Under the pieces are notes generated by a model that saw nothing but the letters and a program-made list of their open reading frames with translations, was not told where the DNA came from and did no database searches. Shown here piece after piece: positions 13,299 through 20,898 of a stretch of DNA of 25,156 nucleotides. This DNA is from an uncultured Prevotella sp. (lineage in GTDB: Bacteria; Bacteroidota; Bacteroidia; Bacteroidales; Bacteroidaceae): the NCBI GenBank assembly GCA_905196835.1, contig CAJJWN010000043.1, positions 1 to 25,156 on the forward strand, read 5' to 3'. The stretch's first letter is position 1; each line of letters opens with the position of its first letter. Made by a program: the position numbers and the translations under genes.

Positions 13299-14960
13299 TC
13301 AGTATTTGAAAGAGCTGCCCCCAAGGAACTCGCGCAGCAGCGAAGTGGGCGGCAATTGGCGGTTGGGTACAGGCGCGATGTACTTCAAAAACTTCAACAG
13401 GCGGTACGCCTCGGCGTACTCGTCGGCGTTTTCGGGCACGAGCTCGAGCAGCGGTTCGGCCTGGCTTTTGATGACTGCAAGCTCGAAGAGCAGTGCGGTG
13501 TTGAACATAGCATCGGCATTCTCCTGGTAAGGGAATATCCACTTGTTCTCCCCGGCACGCACACTGGGCCAGCGGTGTATGGTCTCCTGCGCGTTCACTC
13601 CGCGGTACTTATAGTCGCGGATGATGCGGCGCAGCAGGCGGTTGTCCGTCGTAGGTATGTAGTTGTGAGTATCAAGCAGGATGGTGGTGAGCGCCGACGC
13701 ATAGACGCGGAACTTCTGCCCCTCGGGTATCTGGGCGGTAAGCTCGGGGTTGAGGGCGTGTATTCCCTCAACGACCAGCACCTCGTCGTCGGCTAAACGC
13801 AGCCTCCTGCCGCTCTTCTCGCTGCGCCCCGTCTGGAAGTTATACCGCGGCAGCTCAACCTCTTCGCCAGCGAACAGGGCGTTGAGCTGGCTGTTCAGCA
13901 GCGGAATGTCGAGTGCGTAAAGGCTCTCGTAGTCGTATTCGCCGTGCTCGTCCTTGGGCGTTTCCTCGCGGTTTACGAAGTAGTCGTCGAGCGACACGGG
14001 CACGGGCTTCACGCCGCAGGTAAGCAGCTGGATTGAAAGACGCTTGCAGAAGGTGGTCTTTCCGCTTGACGACGGGCCGGAGATGAGCACCATGCGCACT
14101 CCGCGGCGCGTCGAAATCATGTCTGCTATTTGCGAAATCTTTTTCTCCTGAAGCGCCTCCGACACATTGATTAGGTCGGTGGAGCGGCCTTGCTGCACGG
14201 CTTCGTTGAAGTCGCCCACGGTAGACATGCCGAGGATATGCTGCCAACGGTGATGCTCTTGGAATATTTCGAACATCTTGTCCTGCCTCACCAGGTCGCC
14301 AAGGCGCGACGGGTCGTCACGCGATGGGATGCGCAGCAACATGCCGTCGTAATACTTCTCAAGGCCGAACAGGTAAAGCTGGCGCGTGTTTGTGAGCAAT
14401 GTGCCGTAGTAATAGTCCTTGTATCCGTCTATTTCATAGTACGTTGTATAGAGCCGCCCTACGCTTTTGAGCAGCTTGACCTTCGACGTCATGCCCATGT
14501 CGGTGAACATCCGGATAACCTCTTCGGTAGTGCTCTCGTGGCGGCGGATGGGCATAGCCGCGTCGATTATCTCTTGCATACGGCGGCGCACGGCATCGGC
14601 GTCAAACCGCGTGACCGGCCTTCCTATGTTGATATTGCAGTAATAGCCGTTAGATACGGGGATGTCTATTACCACGTCGGCGGCAGGCCACAGGTCGTGC
14701 ACGGCCTTGCAGAGCACGAAGAAGAGCGTACGCGTATAGGCACGGGCACCCGACGGCGACTTGATGTCAAGATACTCCACGTCCTTGTTGTGGTAGACGC
14801 GGTAGTGAAGTCCCTCCACCTTGTTGTTCACCTTCACGCTCAACGGGCCGTAGTCCATATTTAAATTTAATTCACGGAAAACGTCAGAAAGAGTGCTCCC
14901 TATTGGGACGTTTAGCGTTTTTTTATTATTTTTGCAACGTATTTGTATCATTTGTTTCAT
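13299..14960 (-). CDS. nucleoside (uridine-type) kinase with TGS and threonyl-tRNA-synthetase-like domains
   Basis: This protein of 553 aa has three regions. An N-terminal TGS-like domain occupies 1-65 (MIQIRCKNNKKTLNVPIGSTLSDV). A tRNA-synthetase SAD-like second domain occupies about 70-250 and includes the HEST motif (141-144). The C-terminal phosphoribulokinase/uridine kinase domain starts with the P-loop GPSSSGKTT (295-303), then VSLDDYF (322-328), PRYNFQTGRS and VVEGIHALN (396-404). Family knowledge suggests phosphorylation of a nucleoside, probably uridine or cytidine, from ATP or GTP, in the cytoplasm. This domain set is found in Bacteroidota and Thermotoga; the ThrRS-like part may be a regulatory relic. 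Two ATGs, 14960 and 14951, are possible. A promoter at 14990-15021 (minus) supports 14960. Element A4 follows the stop directly. Confidence 0.9.
   Translation of the reverse strand: MKQMIQIRCKNNKKTLNVPIGSTLSDVFRELNLNMDYGPLSVKVNNKVEGLHYRVYHNKDVEYLDIKSPSGARAYTRTLFFVLCKAVHDLWPAADVVIDIPVSNGYYCNINIGRPVTRFDADAVRRRMQEIIDAAMPIRRHESTTEEVIRMFTDMGMTSKVKLLKSVGRLYTTYYEIDGYKDYYYGTLLTNTRQLYLFGLEKYYDGMLLRIPSRDDPSRLGDLVRQDKMFEIFQEHHRWQHILGMSTVGDFNEAVQQGRSTDLINVSEALQEKKISQIADMISTRRGVRMVLISGPSSSGKTTFCKRLSIQLLTCGVKPVPVSLDDYFVNREETPKDEHGEYDYESLYALDIPLLNSQLNALFAGEEVELPRYNFQTGRSEKSGRRLRLADDEVLVVEGIHALNPELTAQIPEGQKFRVYASALTTILLDTHNYIPTTDNRLLRRIIRDYKYRGVNAQETIHRWPSVRAGENKWIFPYQENADAMFNTALLFELAVIKSQAEPLLELVPENADEYAEAYRLLKFLKYIAPVPNRQLPPTSLLREFLGGSSFKY
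14903..14934 (+). promoter_or_regulatory. possible promoter of the Na/Pi transporter inside the kinase gene
   Basis: TTG at 14903-14905, 21 nt and TATTTTTG at 14927-14934 on the plus strand match the consensus. They lie in the first codons of the oppositely oriented kinase gene. No other plausible plus-strand box is seen before 15048, so the leader would be about 105 nt. A Lys/Asn-rich kinase N-terminus could produce this by chance. Confidence 0.5.
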
Positions 14961-14989
14961 TTTTCATGCGTTTTTAGGTTAAACGTTGG

Positions 14990-15021
14990 TAAAGATACTC
15001 CGTTTTCCCGACACCGCACAA
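14990..15021 (-). promoter_or_regulatory. promoter of the nucleoside kinase gene (TTG-N21-TATCTTTA)
   Basis: On the minus strand TTG (15019-15021), 21 nt and TATCTTTA (14990-14997), one base from the consensus. The leader to 14960 is about 23 nt. Confidence 0.6.
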
Positions 15022-15047
15022 TGTTCGACAACAAATTAATTTAAAAT

Positions 15048-16742
15048 ATGTCGATTTGGATTTTTTTTAAGATTATCGGCTCATTGGCCCTTCTCATCTA
15101 CGGAATGAAGGTGATGAGCGAGGCCTTGCAGAAGATGGCAGGCTCGCAGTTGCGCCACATCTTAGGCACAATGACCAAAAACAGGTTCACCGGCATGTTC
15201 ACCGGTATGTTCGTAACGTCGGCCGTACAGTCGTCGTCGGCCACCACGGTGATGACCGTTTCGTTCGTCAACGCTGGCCTGCTGACCCTCGCCCAAGCCA
15301 TATCCGTAATAATGGGAGCCAACATCGGCACCACGCTTACCGCCTGGATAATGAGCCTGGGCTTTTCTTTTAACTTCATGGACGCGGTGTTCCCCGCATT
15401 CATTGTCGGCATCCTGCTCATCTACACACGCCGCCACAGGTACATAGGCGACTTCCTCTTCGGCATAGCGTTCATGTTCTTCTCGCTCGCCCTGCTCAGC
15501 CAGACGGGCAACGAGATGGACCTTGGACACAACCGGGAGCTAATCCACTTCTTCAGCACGTTCGATACGGGCAGCTATACCACTATAATAGTGTTCCTGC
15601 TCATAGGCACTTTGCTTACGTGCATCCTCCAGTCGTCGGCCGCGCTGATGGCAATCACGATGATGCTCTGCTCGAGCGGCGTGCTGCCAATATACCTCGG
15701 CATCGCCCTTGTGATGGGAGAGAACATCGGGACTACGGCCACGGCCAACCTCGCGGCACTCGGAGCGAACACCCAGGCGCGGCGTGCCGCGCTGGCACAC
15801 CTGGTGTTCAACGTCTTCGGAGTGCTCTGGGTGCTGTGCCTGTTCTACCCGTTTGTTGACACGGTGTGCTCCCTCGTGGGCTACGACCCGGCCTCAAGGG
15901 CCATCGACCCGGCGCGTCTGTCGGTAGTGCTGGCGGCGTTCCACACGGCGTTCAACGTATGCAACACGGCCATCCTGATATGGTTCATACCGCAGATTGA
16001 GAAGACCGTGTGCTGGCTCATCAAGCCAAAGGCGAAGGAGAGCGACGACGAGTTCCGCCTGCGCTACATCGGCGGCGACACAATCATGAAGACCCCGGAG
16101 CTGTCGGTGCTCGAGGCGCAAAAGGAAATACAGCTCTTCGCCGAAAGGACGCACAGGATGTTCGGCTTCGTGCGCGAGCTTCTGGGCACGAAGAACGACG
16201 CCGACTTCAACAAACTGTTCAGCCGCATAGAGAAGTACGAAAGCATCAGCGACAACATGGAGATAGAGATTGCCAAGTATCTCGACCGTGTGAGCGACGC
16301 GCATCTTAGCGACGAGACAAAGGCGAAGATACGTGCTATGCTGCGCGAAATATCCGAAATTGAGAGCATCGGCGACAGCTGCTACAACATTGCGCGCACG
16401 CTGAACCGCAAGGTGAGGGGCAAGGAGGACTTCACCGGGCGCCAGTACGAGCACCTGCACCAGATGTTCGAGCTTACGGACGACAGCCTCACGCAGATGA
16501 GCGTAATGCTGGCAGGGCGCAAGGACAAGCTGGACGTAAACCGCTCGTTCAACATCGAGAACGAAATAAACAACTACCGCAACCAGCTGCGCAGCCAGAA
16601 CATCAACGACATAAGCGCGAACGAATACTCTTACGCCATCGGTACGATGTACATGGACATCGTATCGGAATGCGAGAAGCTGGGCGACTACGTAATCAAC
16701 GTGGTCGAGGCGCGCATGGGAACGCGGCAGAAGGGCGCGTAG
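15048..16742 (+). CDS. Na+/phosphate cotransporter with C-terminal PhoU-like domain
   Basis: This inner-membrane protein of 564 aa is from the NptA/YjbB-type Na/Pi cotransporter family. It contains two inverted transport repeats, each with the signature QSSS and GxNIGTT: QSSSATT (61-67) with GANIGTT (90-96), then QSSAAL (195-200) with GENIGTT (224-230). About eight to nine membrane helices fill 1-325. The soluble C-terminus (about 350-560) is helical and PhoU-like, with charged heptad-like segments (EISEIESIGDSCYNIARTLNRK, here split by helix turns). By family it moves phosphate with sodium, and the PhoU tail probably senses or limits flux. The ATG at 15048 opens directly on the first helix. 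It is divergent from the kinase gene and convergent with the LysM gene, with repeat A5 between. Confidence 0.9.
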   Translation: MSIWIFFKIIGSLALLIYGMKVMSEALQKMAGSQLRHILGTMTKNRFTGMFTGMFVTSAVQSSSATTVMTVSFVNAGLLTLAQAISVIMGANIGTTLTAWIMSLGFSFNFMDAVFPAFIVGILLIYTRRHRYIGDFLFGIAFMFFSLALLSQTGNEMDLGHNRELIHFFSTFDTGSYTTIIVFLLIGTLLTCILQSSAALMAITMMLCSSGVLPIYLGIALVMGENIGTTATANLAALGANTQARRAALAHLVFNVFGVLWVLCLFYPFVDTVCSLVGYDPASRAIDPARLSVVLAAFHTAFNVCNTAILIWFIPQIEKTVCWLIKPKAKESDDEFRLRYIGGDTIMKTPELSVLEAQKEIQLFAERTHRMFGFVRELLGTKNDADFNKLFSRIEKYESISDNMEIEIAKYLDRVSDAHLSDETKAKIRAMLREISEIESIGDSCYNIARTLNRKVRGKEDFTGRQYEHLHQMFELTDDSLTQMSVMLAGRKDKLDVNRSFNIENEINNYRNQLRSQNINDISANEYSYAIGTMYMDIVSECEKLGDYVINVVEARMGTRQKGA

Positions 16743-16757
16743 CTTTTTGCCTGACGC

Positions 16758-16872
16758 GTAACAGCTTGTAGTACAATACATTACAAAAGGCCGTCTTTTA
16801 GCGTGTAAAAGACGGCCTTTCGCATTCCAATCGACGGCCTTTCGCGTTCCGAAAGGCCGCATCTTGCATTAA
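16758..16872 (+). repeat. tetrapalindromic element A5, between convergent genes
   Basis: Units begin at 16785, 16807, 16829 and 16851. Units 1 and 2 (AAAAGGCCGTCTTTT / AAAAGACGGCCTTTC) can form a near-perfect 15-bp stem. The leader is degenerate: GTAA (16758-16761), 5 nt, TGTAGTACA, and one base short. The element nearly fills the 134-nt gap, starting 16 nt after one stop codon and ending 4 nt before the other. Confidence 0.82.
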
Positions 16873-16876
16873 AACC

Positions 16877-17833
16877 TTACAGCTTGTAGCCCAATGTCAA
16901 CATAAAGTTTTGCTCATACACCTTGCTGTCCTTGAACAGCTTGGTAAGTCCGCGCTGGAATGTTGCCGACAAGCTGAACTTCGCATAGTCATAGCTTACG
17001 CCTATGTCGAAGCCAAGGCCGAAGCTGTTGAAGCCTTCAATGTCGTCTATGTCGGTAGACTCGTCAATGTATTCGGTCTCGCTTGAGTGGATGTCAGGAT
17101 AAATAGTGCTGTACCCTTTCACCTTCTGTTCACCGGCCAAGGCGTATGTGATGTACGGGCCGGCCTTCACTTTCAGGCTCGACTTGTCTGTCAATACGAA
17201 CCGGTATCCTGCGTTTATTGGTATCTCCAGGTTGTAGGTAGTCATCGTTGTCTCCAGTTCGCTGTCATAGTTGGCACCCTCGTCGTCCCAATAATCTCCC
17301 GAAGAAAGAGTGTTGTCAGCCTTGTACCCCTTGGTGGAGAGGCCGACGGATGTCTCGGCGAACCAGTTGTCTGTAAAGAAATAGCGGCCTGTGATGCCGA
17401 CATTGAAGCCCACTTTGCTTTTTGTGTCCTTGATGTCGCCTCCTACATAATTGTTTATCGAGAGGCCGAGGAACACTTCTGTCTCGAACGTTCCCTCTCC
17501 GTTCTGTCCTGATACCTTCTTCGAGTCAGGCTTATAGCCGCCTGTATGGCTGGAAGTTGTTGCGGCTTCGGCGGTAGCGGGCTTGTCCGCATCGGCTTTT
17601 GCGGCCTTCACCGGCAGCCGCAGTTCCATACCGACGTAGACAAACTGGGCGGCGTCGGAGTTGAGCCGTATGATGTCGTCTGTGGTGACGCCGTAGTCCT
17701 CGGCTATCGACTCGAGCGTCTCGCCACGCTGTACAACGTGCGTCCTTGCTTCCTGCGCCACGGCCATGGCCGAGCACAGGATGACGGCCGCCGCCAAGGC
17801 CGCGGCCCTTTTCTTGAAGATTGTTTTATTCAT
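16877..17833 (-). CDS. LysM domain fused to an outer-membrane beta-barrel
   Basis: This exported protein of 318 aa has three parts. Residues 1-27 are a signal peptide ending AVAQ. A single LysM domain occupies about 30-75 (HVVQRGETLESIAEDYGV ... YVGMELRLPV), which binds peptidoglycan. After an Ala/Lys/Thr-rich linker (76-110), residues about 115-318 form an 8- to 10-strand outer-membrane barrel, ending in GYKL with alternating aromatics (VGITGRYFF, ITYALAG, VSYDYAKFSLSATF). The barrel resembles PorT/Opa-like 'outer membrane protein beta-barrel' sequences of Bacteroidota. The LysM would tether the barrel to the cell wall, which is inference. The lipoprotein upstream ends 12 nt before the start, so the two form an operon. 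Confidence 0.85.
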   Translation of the reverse strand: MNKTIFKKRAAALAAAVILCSAMAVAQEARTHVVQRGETLESIAEDYGVTTDDIIRLNSDAAQFVYVGMELRLPVKAAKADADKPATAEAATTSSHTGGYKPDSKKVSGQNGEGTFETEVFLGLSINNYVGGDIKDTKSKVGFNVGITGRYFFTDNWFAETSVGLSTKGYKADNTLSSGDYWDDEGANYDSELETTMTTYNLEIPINAGYRFVLTDKSSLKVKAGPYITYALAGEQKVKGYSTIYPDIHSSETEYIDESTDIDDIEGFNSFGLGFDIGVSYDYAKFSLSATFQRGLTKLFKDSKVYEQNFMLTLGYKL

Positions 17834-17845
17834 GATTGTATGGTT

Positions 17846-18730
17846 TTAGTTAGTCTGTATCACGAGAAACTTGGATGCCGACCAAAAGCGTGCCTTGTCG
17901 GTTATCCGCAGGGTGTACGTGCCGTCGCCGTTCTTGACCAGCGTGTAGGCCGACGTGGGCATGTTGGTGAGTATGCGCGCCTTTTTGGCCTTGAACGTCA
18001 TCTCGCCAAGGCGGCGTATGTCAACCTTGGTGAACATTGACGGGTCGGCCAGACCGTCGCTTGCAACCTTGCCGCGCCGGGCCACTCCGCGCTTTTTCAG
18101 TTCGGCCTTGGTGGCTATCATCACGTAAGCGTTGTTCAGTTCCTGGTCTTGCCGCGCCAGGGCGGTGGCCTGCCTGTCGGCCTTCGCGCCGAGACGGACC
18201 AGCTCGTCGCCCTGCCGGGCCAGTTCCTTGGTCTGTGCGGCCACCCTGCGGCGCAGCCGTCCGAGGTCTGCGTCCTGTCCATTCAGTTCCCTGCGCAGCG
18301 CGGCTATCTCCCTGTCTTTCTCCGCCAGCTGCTCCTTCATGTGAGCTATCAGCTTGCGCAGGCCTTCGTCTGTCTTGTTTGTGGCGGCTATCGAGTCAAG
18401 TTCGTCTATGCGCCTGTGCTGCCGTAGCAGCACTTGCTCAAACCTCTCAAGGCTTTCGAGCACGCTTCCCCTTGTCGGCGATGTCTCCTGGCGTGGGTCT
18501 CCGAAGAGCATTCCCTCGGCCAGTGATATTGAGTCGAGCGTCTTGTTGACCGCCCCAATCATGTCGTACACGGCCGAGAGTTGCTGTCTGTTGCTTTCGT
18601 TCTCGGCACGCAACGAGTCCAGCTCGGCTGCCGCTCCGTGTGTTCCACCGCCTTGACGGCCGCACCCAGTCAGCAGCAAGGCCGTGGCTGATACGGCTAC
18701 AATCAAGCCGTGTCTGTTCAGAATGTCCAT
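17846..18730 (-). CDS. coiled-coil outer-membrane lipoprotein
   Basis: This lipoprotein of 294 aa has a signal MDILNRHGLIVAVSATALLLT and lipobox LTGC. Residues about 35-205 are a long coiled coil, with heptads rich in Leu, Glu, Arg and Ala (LRAENESNRQQLSAVYDMIG; ELARQGDELVRLGAKADRQA). A compact C-terminal domain (about 220-294) has YTLVKNGDGTYTLRITDKAR and ends in FLVIQTN. I recognise no named family. Similar small-domain, coiled-coil lipoproteins are common in Bacteroidales. Co-transcription with the LysM barrel gene 12 nt downstream suggests a shared role at the outer membrane or cell wall; this is inference. Confidence 0.8.
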   Translation of the reverse strand: MDILNRHGLIVAVSATALLLTGCGRQGGGTHGAAAELDSLRAENESNRQQLSAVYDMIGAVNKTLDSISLAEGMLFGDPRQETSPTRGSVLESLERFEQVLLRQHRRIDELDSIAATNKTDEGLRKLIAHMKEQLAEKDREIAALRRELNGQDADLGRLRRRVAAQTKELARQGDELVRLGAKADRQATALARQDQELNNAYVMIATKAELKKRGVARRGKVASDGLADPSMFTKVDIRRLGEMTFKAKKARILTNMPTSAYTLVKNGDGTYTLRITDKARFWSASKFLVIQTN

Positions 18731-18779
18731 ATAAATAATGTGGTTGATGTATGCAAGCTATGACAAATGTTTTCGTTTG

Positions 18780-18810
18780 CAAATTTATATAGTTTGCCCG
18801 ACGCGCACAA
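18780..18810 (-). promoter_or_regulatory. promoter of the lipoprotein/LysM operon (TTG-N20-TAAATTTG)
   Basis: On the minus strand TTG (18808-18810), 20 nt and TAAATTTG (18780-18787) fit the consensus. The leader to 18730 is about 45 nt. Confidence 0.8.
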
Positions 18811-18909
18811 CGGTGGCGCGTAGCACGCCTTCGCACACTTGTGTCACATTCTTTTTGCTATGTGCAGCTTTTGTTTGCACTTTTTCCCATGGCAAGAAGC
18901 GCGTCCGCG

Positions 18910-19137
18910 TCACGTCCGGATTGCCATGCCCGTGCCTTTGATGTCGTCAGAGAGGTCCTTGAAGAAGTCGTGGCCGAGTGCGGCTGATATGCGTGATAGC
19001 AGCGAGGTGTCGATGCTCTCACGCCTGAATATGTCGTAGACGTTCTGGCGGTTGCAGCACAACTTGCGTGCGAGCCATGACACCGTGCGCTCCTGTGCGC
19101 GCAGCTCCAGCTCTATCATCATGCCGATATGTACCAT
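18910..19137 (-). CDS. small helix-turn-helix (XRE-like) DNA-binding protein
   Basis: This DNA-binding protein of 75 aa is nearly all one HTH domain: ELRAQERTVSWLARKLCCNR as helices 1-2, then QNVYDIFRRESIDTSLLSRI as recognition helix and support, and SAALGHDFFKDLSDDI at the end. It matches a short XRE-like family that is very frequent in Bacteroidota. The frame continues upstream to a GTG at 19170, but the ATG at 19137 agrees with the family N-terminus (M-HIG-). It is a lone gene with its own reading direction shared with the lipoprotein operon; the promoter of that operon lies between. Targets are unknown. No toxin partner is seen. Confidence 0.8.
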   Translation of the reverse strand: MVHIGMMIELELRAQERTVSWLARKLCCNRQNVYDIFRRESIDTSLLSRISAALGHDFFKDLSDDIKGTGMAIRT

Positions 19138-19687
19138 GCGGCTGCGTGTGAACAATGCGGGCCGAACCACCGAAGCCCCGCTTTTAAAACGTGATTAAGG
19201 TTATGACATTGTAGAAATGGACGTAGGGTTCTGCCAGACAGCATATCCCGTCTTCGGCCTTCGCACTGCCACAGCATACGGATATGCGACCAGCCAGCCC
19301 ACGTCCATGCACTATACGGGCACTATGCAGATTGGCGCAGCCGCTCCTCAAGGGCGCGGCCGCAGCCTTACCGCATGTGTGTACATGCATCATGTGGGCG
19401 TCGCCGTAGTCGTAATCTTCGTATGCTTGTTTGAATGTGCGAAGTTCAAAGACGGAAGACAACGTTTCAGGTAACGCCTTTCCCAAAATGTCTGCCCGGC
19501 GGCAATCGTCAGCGAAGTGCGTCAGGCATCTGCAAAAATAAGTGTTTTTCCCGAAATAGGGTCACGTGCGGCGATAAAAATTGCAACTTTCGTCCATTTC
19601 GGAGCGTTCCCGGCGTGGTGCGGTTTAGCCGCCGTTTGGCTGTCATTTGTAACCGTCTGGAAACCAATACGTTAGCCAACGCCTTGT
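19138..19687. other. 550-nt gap with no supportable gene
   Basis: Open frames of 60-100 codons exist on both strands, but none resembles a known family. The longest on the minus strand (19184-19486) would need a TTG start. A TATTTTTG box at 19533-19540 (minus) lies about 50 nt ahead of it. I leave it as possible decayed coding sequence. Confidence 0.4.
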
Positions 19688-19775
19688 AAAACATGGCCTT
19701 TTACACGCTAAAAGACGGCCTTTTGCATTCCAATCGACGGCCTTTCGGAACGCGAAAGACGGCCTTTCGCAAAAC
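19688..19775 (+). repeat. tetrapalindromic element A6
   Basis: Units begin at 19688, 19710, 19732 and 19754, exactly 22 nt apart. Unit 2 to unit 3 (AAAAGACGGCC..GCATTCC then AATCGACGGCCTTTC) is nearly identical to the same section of A5, which shows that the elements descend as whole four-unit blocks. The leader motif is not clear here; GTAACCGTCTGGAAACCA at 19649-19666 may be a diverged one at a longer distance. Confidence 0.82.
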
Positions 19776-19880
19776 CGCCGTTGAACGGGCGCACTGTCCC
19801 GTTTGGCAAGAAAAGTAACCGTCTTTACGTTTTTATGCAAAAAAAGAGGCTTAAAACTATTTTAAAACAAAAAGTTTCCA

Positions 19881-19888
19881 TACCTTTG
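19881..19888 (+). promoter_or_regulatory. -7 box (TACCTTTG) of the PCMD gene cluster
   Basis: TACCTTTG lies 30 nt before the ATG at 19919. No clear TTTG -33 partner is seen. It probably serves the three genes up to 23843. Confidence 0.65.
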
Positions 19889-19918
19889 CACGCATAAATT
19901 ACCATTATTGTAACGGCG

Positions 19919-20878
19919 ATGAAACATACCTGCAAAATCATCCTGGCACTCGTTGCGTGCGTCATAGCGACAAGCGCGTCGGCCGAAGGCAAGGAGGAAT
20001 ACCTGCCATACGGCAACATGAACAGCTGGACCATAAGGCACATAAAGGAGTCCGGCGTCATCGGCGGCGACACGAAGACCCTCTACGAGGTGGGTCCCAA
20101 CCGCACAATCACCGGCAACAAGCCCTACGTCAACGGCGGCGGCTCGCCCTGGGGCACGTCCAACGTCATGGCGAAGGTGATGGGCGTGGTGAAGACCAAC
20201 AACTCCGTCTACCGCGACAAGCACGGCTCGGGCTACTGCGCGAAGCTTGAGACGCATATAGAAAAGGTACGCGTGCTCGGACTGATGAACATGAAGGTGC
20301 TGGCCGCAGGCTCGCTCTTCCTCGGCGACATGAAGGAGCCCATCACCGGAACGAAGGACGGCCCCAAGGCCATGAACAACGGCATACGCTTCACCAAGCG
20401 GCCGAAGGCCCTCAGGTTCGACTACATGTTCAAGGCCGCAGGCACGGCCAACAGGGTAAAGCAAAACGGCTTCAGCAGCGGCAAGACCGTAGCCGGCAAG
20501 GACTACGCCACATGCGTGCTCTTCCTACAGAAGCGCACGGAGGACGCCAAAGGCAACATCACCGCCAAGCGCGTGGGCACAATGGTGGTAAGATACGGCA
20601 AGAGCACCGGCGGATGGGTCAGCGGAGCCACGTACGAAATACTCTACGGCGACATACGCAACAACCCCCACTACAACGCCGCGACAATGGGCCTGCGCTC
20701 GACAGACTACGCACGCAACAGCAAAGGCAAGAGCGTACTCGTGAAAGAGACGGGATGGGCATCGGCAGACGAGACACCCACACACCTGATGCTGCAGTTC
20801 TCGTCAAGCCACGGAGGGGCCTACATCGGCTCGCCTGGCAACACCCTCTGGGTTGACAACGTAAGATTAGTATATTAA
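19919..20878 (+). CDS. exported PCMD-domain protein (putative carbohydrate metabolism domain)
   Basis: This protein of 319 aa has a signal peptide (MKHTCKIILALVACVIATSA, cleaved near SA-E). The mature body matches PCMD proteins of Bacteroidales, whose solved structures look like glycan-binding or enzyme-like beta-sandwiches. Seen here are YLPYGNMNSWTIRHIKESG, SPWGTSNVMAKVMG, AKLETHIEKVRVLGLMNMKV followed by AAGSLFLGD, and the late segment GAYIGSPGNTLWVDNVRLVY. The last segment resembles family C-termini, where GxxLxVDNxxL is usual. It is the first gene of a close-packed cluster; the barrel gene starts 20 nt later. A role in handling surface glycans is inferred only from the family; no SusC/D genes are near. 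Confidence 0.85.
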   Translation: MKHTCKIILALVACVIATSASAEGKEEYLPYGNMNSWTIRHIKESGVIGGDTKTLYEVGPNRTITGNKPYVNGGGSPWGTSNVMAKVMGVVKTNNSVYRDKHGSGYCAKLETHIEKVRVLGLMNMKVLAAGSLFLGDMKEPITGTKDGPKAMNNGIRFTKRPKALRFDYMFKAAGTANRVKQNGFSSGKTVAGKDYATCVLFLQKRTEDAKGNITAKRVGTMVVRYGKSTGGWVSGATYEILYGDIRNNPHYNAATMGLRSTDYARNSKGKSVLVKETGWASADETPTHLMLQFSSSHGGAYIGSPGNTLWVDNVRLVY

Positions 20879-20898
20879 AAACTACAAGGCCACATACA

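Noticed and set aside
16010..16309. A 99-codon plus-strand frame within the Na/Pi transporter
   Set aside because: It is an out-of-frame Arg/His-rich shadow within the transporter gene.
18910..19137. Toxin-antitoxin pair with the HTH protein
   Set aside because: No partner gene of suitable size lies adjacent; the neighbouring gap has no supportable frame.
19217..19474. An 85-codon plus-strand frame (MDVGFCQTAYPV...)
   Set aside because: No family likeness, no promoter ahead, and low-complexity Cys/Val composition.
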